Shown: one piece after another, positions 53,562 to 62,413 of the stretch | How positions within the stretch are numbered: position 1 is the stretch's first letter | Layout: each line of letters opens with the position of its first letter | Source of the DNA: JAICUY01 sp963716585 | Lineage (GTDB): Bacteria; Chloroflexota; Limnocylindria; QHBO01 | Reading direction: 5' to 3' | DNA length: 64,000 bases | Assembly: GCA_963716585.1 (NCBI GenBank) | Contig: CAVQTN010000002.1 | Location: 186,001 to 250,000 of the forward strand | Position numbers and translations under genes: made by a program | Notes under the pieces: model-generated | The model's input: the letters and a program-made list of their open reading frames with translations, nothing else | Told to the model about the DNA's origin: nothing | Databases searched by the model: none

Positions 53562-54098
53562 ATGAATCGTGGACTGCGTTCAGTGGCGGCGGCCGGTGCG
53601 CTGGCGCTTCTCGGCACCGCGGCCGTTGCCGCCAAGAGCCCTGGCGTCGAAGCGAGCCTTGACCCCATCGTGGCACCGGTGCGTGCCGGCGATCTGACGC
53701 CGCTCGGCGTCACGCTGCGTGACCAGAATGGCGACCCGGTGCTCGCGCGTTCGGTGAGCTTCACGCTCAGGCAGGCGGGCACCGGCCAGACGGTCACGGC
53801 GGCCGCAGTACCGGACAGCACGGTGGGTCACTACGTTGCGAAGCTGACCATCCCGGCCGAGGGCGGCTGGCTCGTGCAGGTCAGCGCCAAGGGCGCCCAG
53901 ATGGAAACGCAGTTCGACCTGGACCTGCTTCAGGTTCGGCCGCCGGTTGCTGCCCCAGCCGCAACCCCGGCCAGCCTGCCGGCCGGGGTCTGGCTCGTCG
54001 CCATCGCGGCGCTCGGGGTGGTCGGTGCAGCGGGGATCCTTGGCGTTCGAACAAGCCGCAGAGGAAAGCGTCAGCGCGCGCCGCGCATCGCCGGGTGA
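53562..54098 (+). CDS. Membrane-anchored beta-sandwich protein, paralogue-like to 42666
   Basis: A 178-residue protein. A signal (SVAAAGALALLGTAAVAA) is followed by an Ig-like domain: PIVAPVRAGDLTPLGVTLRD, RSVSFTLRQAGTGQTVTAAA, VGHYVAKLTIPAEGGWLVQV. A Pro/Ala-rich hinge leads to a transmembrane segment (GVWLVAIAALGVVGAAGILG) and a basic tail. Architecture equals the 42666 product although identity looks low. ATG at 53562 follows GGATGGAAG; in-frame ATGs at 53523, 53547 and 53553 are possible. It may be a FixH/YtkA-like redox or copper-related protein; not certain. Confidence 0.7.
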   Translation: MNRGLRSVAAAGALALLGTAAVAAKSPGVEASLDPIVAPVRAGDLTPLGVTLRDQNGDPVLARSVSFTLRQAGTGQTVTAAAVPDSTVGHYVAKLTIPAEGGWLVQVSAKGAQMETQFDLDLLQVRPPVAAPAATPASLPAGVWLVAIAALGVVGAAGILGVRTSRRGKRQRAPRIAG

Positions 54099-54140
54099 GC
54101 CGCCCGTTCTTCCGCGTCCCGGCGATCGGAACGAGCTGTG

Positions 54141-55367
54141 CTATCTCCCGGTTGACGCGCGGCCCCGCCGCGCAAGCGCGTCGATGGTGACCGCGGCCAG
54201 CAGCACCGCGCCGGTGACCATCAGCTTCACCGGTGACGGGAAGGCCAGCAGATCCATGCCGTTCGAAATGGACTGGATGACCAGGATGCCGAGCAGCGCG
54301 GCCCAGATGGTGCCGCGCCCACCGAACAGGCTCGCTCCGCCGATGACCGCCGCGGCGATCGCATTCAGCAGCTCGACCCCGGACCCCGACGACTGGTTGA
54401 CGGCCAGCAGTCGCGAGGCGGCGAGCATGCCGCCCCACGCCGAGAAGAGCGAGGCAATGATGAAGACGGCCATGCGCACCCGGTTGACCGGGATACCCGA
54501 CCGCAGCGCGGCCTCTGCGTTGCCGCCGACGGCATAGATCATCCGGCCGAACCGGGTCCGGCTGACGACGTAGTCCATCACGACCACGAGGCCGACGAGG
54601 AAGACGAGCGACAGCGGCAGACCGCGATCACGATCGAGGTAGAACACGGCCGCGGCGGTCAGGATCGCGATCACGATCACTCGCACCCAGACGAACGCCG
54701 CCGGTTCGGCCGCCAAACCCGCCTTCAGACGCCGACGCCGACCGGCGACGCCGGCCACCGCGATGTACAGCACGAACAGCGCGCCGATTCCCCAGCCGAG
54801 CAGGCCCTTGAAAAAGGTGCCGGCCAGCCCGACGACGAAGCCGTCGGTCATGTTGATCGTGCCCGTGTCACCCAGGACGAAGAGCAGGGCGCCCTGCCAA
54901 CCGATGAGTCCTGCCAGCGTCACCACGAACGAGGGGATGCTGAAGCGGGTCGTCCAGAAACCGTGAATCAGCCCGATGGCCACGCCCACCAGCAGGCCGA
55001 TGCCGACCGCCGCCGGACCAGGCAGCCCCGCCTTGGTGTTGGCCACCGCCATGACCGCCGCGGCAAGGCCACTGACGATGCCGACGGTGAGATCGATCTC
55101 GCCGAGCAGCAGGACGAATACCACGCCGACGGCGATGGTGCCGATGGCAGCCATCTGCAGCGACAGGTTCACCAGATTGCCAGGGTTGACGAAGCTGTGG
55201 CCCGGTGTCGTGAGGCCGAAGATCGTCCAGATGGCGACGATGCCGAGCACGACCGGCAGCTGACCCAGATCGCCGGACCGCAGGCGCCGCAGCGAGCTGC
55301 GCATCACACCGCCGAACCCGGGCTCCTCGTCGAGAACGCGCGGATCGTGCTCCAGCGTGCTGGTCAT
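54141..55367 (-). CDS. xylH: Xylose-type sugar ABC transporter permease
   Basis: A 408-residue permease of the monosaccharide (CUT2) family. The segment AAIGTIAVGVVFVLLLGEID then LTVGIVSGLAAAVM is characteristic, and later SRTRFGRMIYAVGGNAEAAL carries the EAA-like coupling loop. About ten transmembrane segments. The C-terminus contains ARRGRASTGR. XylH/RbsC-like permeases form homodimers with the ATPase. ATG at 55367 overlaps the upstream ATPase stop (ATGA). Confidence 0.92.
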   Translation of the reverse strand: MTSTLEHDPRVLDEEPGFGGVMRSSLRRLRSGDLGQLPVVLGIVAIWTIFGLTTPGHSFVNPGNLVNLSLQMAAIGTIAVGVVFVLLLGEIDLTVGIVSGLAAAVMAVANTKAGLPGPAAVGIGLLVGVAIGLIHGFWTTRFSIPSFVVTLAGLIGWQGALLFVLGDTGTINMTDGFVVGLAGTFFKGLLGWGIGALFVLYIAVAGVAGRRRRLKAGLAAEPAAFVWVRVIVIAILTAAAVFYLDRDRGLPLSLVFLVGLVVVMDYVVSRTRFGRMIYAVGGNAEAALRSGIPVNRVRMAVFIIASLFSAWGGMLAASRLLAVNQSSGSGVELLNAIAAAVIGGASLFGGRGTIWAALLGILVIQSISNGMDLLAFPSPVKLMVTGAVLLAAVTIDALARRGRASTGR

Positions 55368-56161
55368 GCGGTTGCTTCCGGCGCCGCCGCGGTCACTGCC
55401 GGCTGCGTCGCGATGGCGCCGGTCATGTAGCCCACGATCTCCTCGTGGTCAGCGGTCGGGGCGTCGAAGGTGCCGACATAGCGGCCGAGGCGCAGGACGG
55501 TGATCCGGTCGGCCACCTCGAAGACGTCCGCGAGGTTGTGGCTGATGATCACGACCCCGTGGCCCTCGTCGCGCAGCCGGCGCACGAGGTCGAGCACCTC
55601 CTTGGTCTGCGCCACGCCGAGCGCCGCCGTCGGCTCGTCGAGCAGCACGACCTTGTTCTGCCACAGGACCGAGCGCGCAACCGCGACCGACTGGCGCTGG
55701 CCGCCGGAGAGCGCCTCGACCGGCGTTCGCACGCTTGGGATCTTCACCGACAGGCGTCGCAGCGTCTCGATGGCCCGGTGTTCCATGGAAACCTCGTCGA
55801 GCACCGCCATGGGGCCCAGGCGAGCGGTCGTCTCCCGCCCCAGGAACAGGTTGGCCACCACGTCGAGGTTGTCGCACAGGGCGAGATCCTGGTACACGGT
55901 GGCGATCCCCAGCGCGGTCGCATCCTTGGGCCCGTTGAGCGCCACCTCGCGGCCTTCCCAGCGAATCGTGCCGGAGTCGATGGGGTGAATTCCGGCAATC
56001 ACCTTGATCAGGGTCGACTTGCCCGCCCCGTTGTCCCCGACGAGCGCCACGACCTCGCCGGCCGAGACATCGAAGCTGACATCGGTGAGCGCCTGGACGG
56101 CACCGAACGACTTGTTGATGCCGCTCAGCTCGAGCAGCGGAACCGGCGGCTCGTCGGCCAT
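55364..56161 (-). CDS. xylG: Xylose-type sugar ABC transporter ATPase, single-domain
   Basis: A 265-residue ATPase. Walker A GDNGAGKSTLIK, Q-loop YQDLALCDNL, signature EALSGGQRQSVAV, Walker B KVVLLDEPTAALG and H-loop VVIISHNLADV are all complete. CUT2 ATPases usually have two tandem ABC domains (~500 residues); this one has one, so a homodimer must form, as in FrcA-like proteins. GGAGGA 4 bases before ATG at 56161. Order in the operon is SBP-ATPase-permease; a hairpin lies between the SBP and this gene. Confidence 0.92.
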   Translation of the reverse strand: MADEPPVPLLELSGINKSFGAVQALTDVSFDVSAGEVVALVGDNGAGKSTLIKVIAGIHPIDSGTIRWEGREVALNGPKDATALGIATVYQDLALCDNLDVVANLFLGRETTARLGPMAVLDEVSMEHRAIETLRRLSVKIPSVRTPVEALSGGQRQSVAVARSVLWQNKVVLLDEPTAALGVAQTKEVLDLVRRLRDEGHGVVIISHNLADVFEVADRITVLRLGRYVGTFDAPTADHEEIVGYMTGAIATQPAVTAAAPEATA

Positions 56162-56181
56162 GTTGTCCTCCGTGGTTGCGA

Positions 56182-56211
56182 AACGGCGGGGAGCTGACAC
56201 TCCCCGCCGTT
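56182..56211 (-). terminator. Hairpin in the xylF-xylG gap
   Basis: AACGGCGGGGAG pairs perfectly with its complement over 12 bases and a 6-base loop. It sits 27 bp after the xylF stop and 20 bp before the xylG start, within the operon. In sugar ABC operons such a structure usually reduces downstream transcription or protects the SBP mRNA end, so the binding protein is made in excess; that is inference here. Confidence 0.6.
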
Positions 56212-56238
56212 CGAAGGTCACTCTCGCAGCGTCGAACG

Positions 56239-57351
56239 CTACTTGATGCCCGCCGTGGCGCAGGCGGCCGCAAAGTCGCCCGTGCAGATGTCGGCCACCT
56301 TGTAGAACCCGTCGGCGACCACCGAGTCCATGATCGACTTGGTGCCCGCGATCGCCCCGTCGACCGTCACCGGCACGACCGGGATGATCTGGGTTGGGAT
56401 GTCGGCGGTACCGTTGTTCTCCTTGCCGGAGAAGGTCGCGGTGTCCACCGACTTGCCGGTCGCCAGATCGCACGCCGCGGCCGCCGCCGCCTCGGCAAGG
56501 GTCTTGATCGGCTTGTAGACCGTCATGAACTGCTCACCAGCGACCATGCGCTGGATCCCCGCCAACTCGGCATCCTGGCCGGTGACCGGGTGGGTCTTGG
56601 GATCGACGCCGTTCGACTTCATGGCTGCGATCACGCCGCCGGCGCCGCCGTCATTGGCCACGTACACGCCATCGAAGCCGTCCTTGCCAAGCGATGCGAT
56701 GGCGGCCTCGGTGATGGCCTGTGCCTCCTCCGGCTTCCAGTTCTGCATCGCGTCTTCCTTGACGATGTCGACCTTGCCGTCCAGCACGCTGTGCGCGCCC
56801 TCGGCGAAGAGCTTGGCGTTGTTGTCCTTGGGCGAGCCGTTGATCCACAGCACCTTGGCCATGGTCTTGCCCATCGCCGTCAACTTGTCGAGCAGGGCCT
56901 GGCCCTGGAGCTTGCCGACCGAGCTGCTGTCGAACTCGACGTAGTAATCGGGTTTCGAGTTGCCCTTGATCAGCCGGTCATAGCTGATCACCTTGACGCT
57001 CTTGCCCGCCGCCTCGGTGACGATCTTGCCCGCCGCGTCGGCGTCGTTCGGGTCGAGAACCAGCACCGTCGCGCCGTTGGTCATCGCCGACTCGGCCTGG
57101 TTCAGCTGCGTGGCGTCGTCACCGCCCGCGTTGCTGTAGATCAGCTCGGTGCTGGGGCAGACTTGCTTGAACTTCGCCTCGAACAGTGGCTTGTCGGCCG
57201 CCTCGTAACGTGCGGTCTGTTTCTCCGGTAGCAGCAGGGCGACCTTGCCGCCGCTGGCCGAGCCACTCGCGCCCGGAGCCGCGCTGCACGCCGTCGCCAG
57301 CAGCATGATCGCGGACCCTGCGGCCGCGAGCCGTACCAACTTTCCTGGCAT
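56239..57351 (-). CDS. xylF: Xylose-binding lipoprotein of ABC importer
   Basis: A 370-residue substrate-binding protein. Lipobox LLATACSAA; the first lobe begins KVALLLPEKQTARYEAADKP, and KVISYDRLI then GNSKPDYYVEFDSSSVGKLQ are XylF-like contact loops. VLWINGSPKDNN and YVANDGGAGGVIAAM belong to lobe two, GQDAELAGIQRMVAGEQFMT to the hinge. ATG at 57351 is chosen because the upstream ATG at 57369 overlaps the GGAGGA ribosome site; a TTG at 57354 is an alternative. First gene of xylFGH. Ligand xylose is by similarity only. Confidence 0.9.
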   Translation of the reverse strand: MPGKLVRLAAAGSAIMLLATACSAAPGASGSASGGKVALLLPEKQTARYEAADKPLFEAKFKQVCPSTELIYSNAGGDDATQLNQAESAMTNGATVLVLDPNDADAAGKIVTEAAGKSVKVISYDRLIKGNSKPDYYVEFDSSSVGKLQGQALLDKLTAMGKTMAKVLWINGSPKDNNAKLFAEGAHSVLDGKVDIVKEDAMQNWKPEEAQAITEAAIASLGKDGFDGVYVANDGGAGGVIAAMKSNGVDPKTHPVTGQDAELAGIQRMVAGEQFMTVYKPIKTLAEAAAAAACDLATGKSVDTATFSGKENNGTADIPTQIIPVVPVTVDGAIAGTKSIMDSVVADGFYKVADICTGDFAAACATAGIK

Positions 57352-57468
57352 CAAGAATTGTTCCTCCATGGGAGCACCACGCCCCGCCCAGCATCCGCCG
57401 CCGGTAGGTCCGGTTTGCGCGGGGGTTCGATGCGCACGTTACTCCCCTCATGCAATGGTCGACGCGAG

Positions 57469-58701
57469 TCACAGGATGTCGTGCTCCCGCACGTCCATGG
57501 GCCGGTCCACGCGGAAGATGTTCGACGCCGCGTCGCCACCCCCGGTGAGCAGGTCGATGAGCAGCCGGCTGCCGCCGGCCGAGGCCATGATTCCGTGCCC
57601 GGAGTAGCCGCCGTTGATGAAGAGGCCGCCGGGCCCTGCGGGCCCCAGGTACGGCCTTCGGTCGGGCGTCATCTCGTACTGGCCGGCCTGCATCAGCCAG
57701 TGCAGCGTGCCCCGCTCCCATATCGTCGACCAGAGCGGCACGACGCGCGAGAGGGCGTGGTCCGATGCCGGATCCAGCAGGCCGAACGCCCAGGAGGGAT
57801 CGACCGGCACGGCGTCGGTGGCGTCGGTCGGCGGCGTCGCGGCCTCGGTCCACAGCGCCACGCAGCCGCGCAGCGCGGGCCGCCAATGCGCGGCGCTCTC
57901 CTCCTCGATGACCATCGGCGCGTCGGCGGGAATCTCGGGCAGGTCGGGAATGACCAGCTTCTGACGTCGCGTGGGGCGCACGACCAGCTCGACGCCTGCC
58001 AAGGCCGCCGTCCGGGCGGTGAACGGCCCGGTGGCGATCACCGCCGCTCCCGTCTGGATGTGGCCCGCCGACGTCTCGACGCCCAGCAGCCGCGAGCCGT
58101 CATTGCTGACCTGGAAGCCGGTCACCTCGACGCCGGTGCAGAAGCCCGCCGAGCCAGGTCCGATGCGTCGCGCGCTGGCAGCCGCCGCGTAGCCGATCGC
58201 CAGACGCTTGACGTCGAGCCAGCCGTCGGCCGCGCGATAGCGCGCGCCGCGCACCGCCCTCGACAGAAACGGCCAGCGCAGGCGGGCCTCGTCACCGTCG
58301 AGCAGCTCGACGTCATCGAGCCCCCAGCCGCGCTGCCGCTCGACAAGGCCACGCGAGCGCTCGAGGGTCGCATCGGTCAGGGAGCAGAAGAGGTAGCCGC
58401 CGTGCCGCAGGTCCAGGTCCCAGCCGTCGAGGCCGGTACGCACCGCGAAGTCGTCGAACAGCTCGATCCCCTCGCGGACCAGCGCGATCTCCTCGGGATT
58501 GTCGAACTGGAGGCGGAACGCGCCGGTGGACGCCGGCGTGGTCAGGGTCGCCAGCGCCGGCCGTCGTTCCAGGACCGTGACGTGCAGTCCGGCGCGGACC
58601 GCGAAGCAGGCCGTCGCGCAGCCCACGATGCCGCCGCCGATGATGACCACGTCGGTCGTGGCAGGCGCCGCGTCAAGAATGCGAACGGACGGCTGGGCCA
58701 T
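57469..58701 (-). CDS. FAD-dependent oxidoreductase (DAO/sarcosine-oxidase-beta-like)
   Basis: A 410-residue flavoenzyme. The FAD dinucleotide motif VVIIGGGIVGCATACFAVRA is at residues ~17-36, and the C-terminal LFINGGYSGHGIMASAGGSR contacts the flavin. The DAO fold family oxidises secondary amines or amino acids such as sarcosine or glycine. Substrate not readable. ATG at 58701 (MAQPSV) is preferred over GTG 58719. Located 117 bp beyond the xylF start region on the same strand; not clearly part of the sugar operon, though both could be co-transcribed. Confidence 0.87.
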   Translation of the reverse strand: MAQPSVRILDAAPATTDVVIIGGGIVGCATACFAVRAGLHVTVLERRPALATLTTPASTGAFRLQFDNPEEIALVREGIELFDDFAVRTGLDGWDLDLRHGGYLFCSLTDATLERSRGLVERQRGWGLDDVELLDGDEARLRWPFLSRAVRGARYRAADGWLDVKRLAIGYAAAASARRIGPGSAGFCTGVEVTGFQVSNDGSRLLGVETSAGHIQTGAAVIATGPFTARTAALAGVELVVRPTRRQKLVIPDLPEIPADAPMVIEEESAAHWRPALRGCVALWTEAATPPTDATDAVPVDPSWAFGLLDPASDHALSRVVPLWSTIWERGTLHWLMQAGQYEMTPDRRPYLGPAGPGGLFINGGYSGHGIMASAGGSRLLIDLLTGGGDAASNIFRVDRPMDVREHDIL

Positions 58702-58791
58702 GGCCGAAGCGTACGGCACCCCCGCCTACGCTGCCGTGCCGCATCACACCATGTGGATCGACGCGACGGCGGTCCGGCGTGGACGCCACGC

Positions 58792-59616
58792 TCAGCGGGC
58801 GGCAATGATCGGCGCGATGCCCGCCCGGCGGGCCGCCTCCGCCTTGCGCTGCTTCTCCTGCTCGGTGTGCTCGCGATGTGCCTCGACCACCTCCTCGGGC
58901 TCTCCCTCGATCACGACGTGGCCCTTCTCGATGAGCAGCGCACGGGTGCAGTACTCCCTGACCCACGTCATGTCGTGGGTCACCAGCACGACTGCCTTGG
59001 CGCCGCGGACCAGTTCGAGGACGCGCTCTTTGGACTTCGCGCGGAACGTGGCATCGCCGGTGGCCAGGACCTCGTCGAGCAGCAGGATGTCGGGGTCCAC
59101 CGAGGTTGCGATCGCGAAGCCGAGCCGTGCCCGCATGCCGGCGGAGTAGGCACGCAGCGGGGCGTCGATGAAGTCGCCCAGGTCGGCGTACTCGACGATG
59201 CCCGGCAGCAGGTCGCGGGCGACGCTGTCGTCGAGCCCCAGGAAGGCGCCGCCGAGCAGGATGTTCTCGCGGCCGGTGAGCTCCTGGTCGAAGCCCGCAC
59301 CAAGGGTCAGCAGGCCGGAGACGTGGCCGCGCACGTCGATGACCCCCTCTGAGGGGCGGATGATCCCGGCAAGCACCTGCAGCAGCGTGCTCTTGCCGGC
59401 GCCGTTCGGGCCGATGACCGCCAGGGACTCGCCGCGCGTCACGCGCAGCGAGACGTGGCGCAGCGCCCAGAACTGCTCCACCGGCTCGCGGGTCAGCACC
59501 TGGCTCAACGTGCGCTGCACGCTCTTCTTGCGGGTGAAGCGCAGGTTGTAGCGGACGCCAAGATCGTCGGCCGCAATCGCGTGGCCGAGTGGGCGGCCGG
59601 TGACGGCGTCGGTCAT
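58792..59616 (-). CDS. Wall-polymer/polysaccharide ABC exporter ATPase (TarH/TagH-like)
   Basis: A 274-residue ATPase. Walker A VIGPNGAGKSTLLQ, signature AYSAGMRARLGFAI (a degenerate LSGGQ typical of TagH/Wzt), Walker B DILLLDEVLATGD and H-loop VVLVTHDMTW. The N-terminal segment VRYNLRFTRKKSVQRTLSQV is the usual Wzt/TagH pre-domain extension. No C-terminal carbohydrate-binding domain. It pairs with the permease at 59620, 3 bp upstream, to flip an undecaprenyl-linked polymer across the membrane. Confidence 0.92.
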   Translation of the reverse strand: MTDAVTGRPLGHAIAADDLGVRYNLRFTRKKSVQRTLSQVLTREPVEQFWALRHVSLRVTRGESLAVIGPNGAGKSTLLQVLAGIIRPSEGVIDVRGHVSGLLTLGAGFDQELTGRENILLGGAFLGLDDSVARDLLPGIVEYADLGDFIDAPLRAYSAGMRARLGFAIATSVDPDILLLDEVLATGDATFRAKSKERVLELVRGAKAVVLVTHDMTWVREYCTRALLIEKGHVVIEGEPEEVVEAHREHTEQEKQRKAEAARRAGIAPIIAAR

Positions 59617-59619
59617 GCG

Positions 59620-60504
59620 CTACAGCACCTTCGCGAAGTTCGGCTCGAGGCGCTTGAAGGCCATGCTCGCCACGGCCAGGAAGGCGACACTGGCGAGCAG
59701 CAGGATGCCAAGTTGCGAGAAGCTCGGCGCGCCGGGCGGCCCGCTCTCGCTGCCGTAGATGACCTGGCGATATGCCTCGAACAGGACGGCGAACGGGTTC
59801 GCGGCGGCGAGCGTCTTGAGGATCGGGTGGTCCTGTACCAGGCCGATGCCGTCGAGGTGGCTCAGGCTGTAGAGGCCCGGAGAAAGGTAGAACCACAGCC
59901 GCAGCACATGGCGCACCACGTTGCCGAGGTCGCGGAAGAAGACGTTGCCCGCGGCGACCAGGATCGAGACGGCCAGGGTGAAGACGTACTGCACCGCGGC
60001 GATCAGCGGGATGAGCAGCAGGAAGAACGAGAGCCGATCAGCGTAGAGCAGCATGATCAGGCCAAGCGGGATGAGCCCGAATGCGAAGCCGACCACGCCG
60101 GCGGTCGTCGCCGCGATGGGCAGCACGATCTTGGGGAAGGCGATCTGCTTGATGAGCCGGTGCTGGTTGACGACCGATGTGGTCGAGTCCTGGACGGCCG
60201 TGGTGAACCACTTCCAGGGCAGGATTGCGGCGAAGATGAAGAGCGGGTAGTCCGGGATCGAGCGGCGCGAGATGACGGTCACCAGCACCACGTAGACGGC
60301 CATCAGCAGCAGCGGATCCAGGATCCACCACAGGTTCCCGAGAAGCGTGTTCACGCCGCGCTTCTTGATCTCCGCCTGGACGAGGTAGCGGACCAGCCGC
60401 CGCCGTGACAGGACGTCACGGGCGGCTTCCGAAACGAGGGCGATCGGTCCCGGGCTGGCGGCGGCGTCGTGGAATGCGGCCGGCGCCTCACTCGTGGCTG
60501 ACAT
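59620..60504 (-). CDS. Wall-polymer/polysaccharide ABC exporter permease (TarG/TagG-like)
   Basis: A 294-residue ABC-2 permease with six transmembrane segments. EIKKRGVNTLLGNLWWILDP and YPLFIFAAILPWKWFTTAVQ are family hallmarks; FFRDLGNVVRHVLRLWFYLS is the conserved cytosolic helix after TM4. Its ATG at 60504 overlaps the glycerophosphotransferase stop by 17 bp. It works with the ATPase at 58792. The substrate is inferred to be the polyol-phosphate polymer built by the adjacent genes. Confidence 0.92.
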   Translation of the reverse strand: MSATSEAPAAFHDAAASPGPIALVSEAARDVLSRRRLVRYLVQAEIKKRGVNTLLGNLWWILDPLLLMAVYVVLVTVISRRSIPDYPLFIFAAILPWKWFTTAVQDSTTSVVNQHRLIKQIAFPKIVLPIAATTAGVVGFAFGLIPLGLIMLLYADRLSFFLLLIPLIAAVQYVFTLAVSILVAAGNVFFRDLGNVVRHVLRLWFYLSPGLYSLSHLDGIGLVQDHPILKTLAAANPFAVLFEAYRQVIYGSESGPPGAPSFSQLGILLLASVAFLAVASMAFKRLEPNFAKVL

Positions 60505-61702
60505 GCGATCGAAGCCTATCACTCGTGAGCGCGTCGGCTTTCACCTCATCCGGGAGGAGGTCGCGCGCCGGCTCGACGAGCCGTCCAAGGAAATGGCGCA
60601 CGAACGCGCCGCTCGCGCCGCCATGCGACGCGCCGAGATGGCGCTCGATGAACGGGCCGTAACCGGAAAGGTCGAAATCGCCGGCGGTGATCGCGGCGGC
60701 CACCGCATCGGTATCGCTCACCTGGGTGCCGATCATCTCGCTTCGGTACTCCAGGTAGAGGCCCGGATCCACCTCGTACCGCGCAAGATCGCCGACCAGC
60801 AGGACGAGCGGGCGGCGCAGCAGCGCCCACTCGAACACCGACGACGAGTAGTCGGTCACCAGGATGTCGGCCATGGTGAAGACCTCGTTGATCTCGGCGC
60901 CCGGCTCGATGATCGCGTCGTAGCCGATCGTCGGCGTGGCGGCCGGGTCGAGGTTGGGGTGAGCCTTCAGGACGAGTGCGAACTCGGGCGGCAGGACCGC
61001 TCGCAGGCGTGCCGCGTCGAAGCCCGGCGCCGCGCGCTTCGCCTCGCCGCGGCCGCGGAACGTGGGCGCATAGAGCACCACTCGACGGCCGGCCAGCTGG
61101 GGATGGGCTGCCAGCATGCGGCGGCGCGCCTCGGCCATCGCCGCGGGATCGAAGAAGAAGTCGGTCCGTGGCGAGCCGAGGGGCAGCACGCGCTCGATGG
61201 GCGTGCGCAGCGCCGCGGCGTAGGGCCTTCGTGATGCCTCGCCAGCGACCACCACGAAGTCGTAGTTGCGATGCAGGAAGGTGCGCTCCGGCTGGGCGAT
61301 GGGCGTCGGCAGGTCCACCCCGAAGCGCTTCAGCGCGCCGGCGGCATGCCACACCTGCACCACGGTCGTGTCGGCGGCGTGCCTGGCCACGTGCACCGGG
61401 AAGTAGGCGTTGTCGACGACGAACAGCCGCGCAGTGCGAAGGTAGTACATCCCGCGGATGAGCCGGGCGAGGTAGGTCAGCTTGGAACGCAGGCCGTAGC
61501 GATACGGCTCCAGCAGCAGCACGACTTCGAGCTCCGGATGCTCGCGGCGCAGCGCACGGTGGAGATGGAGCAGATTGCCGTCGAGCCGCGGCGTGCGGGC
61601 GGTCGCCAGCACCACGCGACGTGGCCGCACGGGAACCATCGAGAAGACGATGTGCAGGGCGCGCAGAACGGCACTGGCCAGCAGGTACTCGATGCGGCCC
61701 AC
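60488..61702 (-). CDS. CDP-glycerol/ribitol phosphotransferase (TagB/TarF-like)
   Basis: A 404-residue GT-B-type transferase. VWHAAGALKRFG (catalytic His), VVLYAPTFRGRG, LVLKAHPNLD and ILVTDYSSSVFEWALLRRP are the family's four blocks. These enzymes use CDP-glycerol or CDP-ribitol to add or polymerise polyol-phosphate on a lipid-linked disaccharide. An N-terminal amphipathic helix (EYLLASAVLRALHIVFSM) is the usual membrane anchor. GTG start at 61702, 4 bp after the SDR gene. The exact polyol is unresolved. Confidence 0.88.
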   Translation of the reverse strand: MGRIEYLLASAVLRALHIVFSMVPVRPRRVVLATARTPRLDGNLLHLHRALRREHPELEVVLLLEPYRYGLRSKLTYLARLIRGMYYLRTARLFVVDNAYFPVHVARHAADTTVVQVWHAAGALKRFGVDLPTPIAQPERTFLHRNYDFVVVAGEASRRPYAAALRTPIERVLPLGSPRTDFFFDPAAMAEARRRMLAAHPQLAGRRVVLYAPTFRGRGEAKRAAPGFDAARLRAVLPPEFALVLKAHPNLDPAATPTIGYDAIIEPGAEINEVFTMADILVTDYSSSVFEWALLRRPLVLLVGDLARYEVDPGLYLEYRSEMIGTQVSDTDAVAAAITAGDFDLSGYGPFIERHLGASHGGASGAFVRHFLGRLVEPARDLLPDEVKADALTSDRLRSHVSHE

Positions 61703-61706
61703 CGGC

Positions 61707-62411
61707 TCAGGCCTTCTGACGAACGACGATGTTCTGGCCGTCGAGCGTGCTCTCCGCGTCGTCGACCAGGGTGGCGATCACGTCGGCAACCTGGCTCGGC
61801 TGCATGATGGTGCTGAGGTCCTCCTCGGGCGCCAGGATCTGGCGCAGACCGGTGGCGCATCGGCCCGGCGAGATGGTGTAGACCTTGATGCCGGTGCCGG
61901 CCAGCTCGTCGGCCAGCGTGGCGGACATCGAGACCACCGCCGCCTTCGACGAGGCGTAGGCCAACCACCCGGGCCGCGAGGTGGTCGCCGCGGTGGAGGC
62001 CACGTTCAGGATCTTCGACGGTCGGTCGTACATGTAGCGCACCGCCTCGCGGATGAGCACCATCATGGCGAACACGTTGATCGTGTAGGTGCGCACGATG
62101 TTGTCGTTGCTGGTGTCCAGCAGCGACCGGGGATCGGCGTAGCCCGCGATGTTGAGCAGCACGTCGACGCTCCCCAGGTCGTCGTGAATGCGACGCATCA
62201 GGTTGGGAATGCCGTCGAGATCCGCCAGGTCATATGGGTAGCAGCGGACCTCCGGCCCGCCGCGCTGCATGCGCGACGCGGTCTCGCGCAGCCCGTCGGC
62301 ATTGCGAGCGATGAGCGCGATTCCGGTGACGCCCGGCTCCCTGCTCATCCTGATCGCCGCCGCCTGCCCGATCCCCTGGCTTGCCCCGGTGATGACGCAG
62401 GTCTTGGTCAT
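61707..62411 (-). CDS. SDR oxidoreductase, possible ribulose-5-phosphate reductase (Bcs1-like)
   Basis: A 234-residue short-chain dehydrogenase. NAD(P) motif VITGASQGIGQAAA, then LNIAGYADP (NNAG-like), catalytic Ser in LNVASTAATTS, and Tyr-Lys in YASSKAAVV. In Haemophilus Acs1/Bcs1, an SDR of this sort is fused to a CDP-ribitol pyrophosphorylase and reduces ribulose-5-P. Here the cytidylyltransferase is the adjacent gene, 2 bp upstream, which suggests the same two steps as separate proteins. That assignment is inference; Tar-type MDR reductase is absent. Confidence 0.85.
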   Translation of the reverse strand: MTKTCVITGASQGIGQAAAIRMSREPGVTGIALIARNADGLRETASRMQRGGPEVRCYPYDLADLDGIPNLMRRIHDDLGSVDVLLNIAGYADPRSLLDTSNDNIVRTYTINVFAMMVLIREAVRYMYDRPSKILNVASTAATTSRPGWLAYASSKAAVVSMSATLADELAGTGIKVYTISPGRCATGLRQILAPEEDLSTIMQPSQVADVIATLVDDAESTLDGQNIVVRQKA

Positions 62412-62413
62412 CG

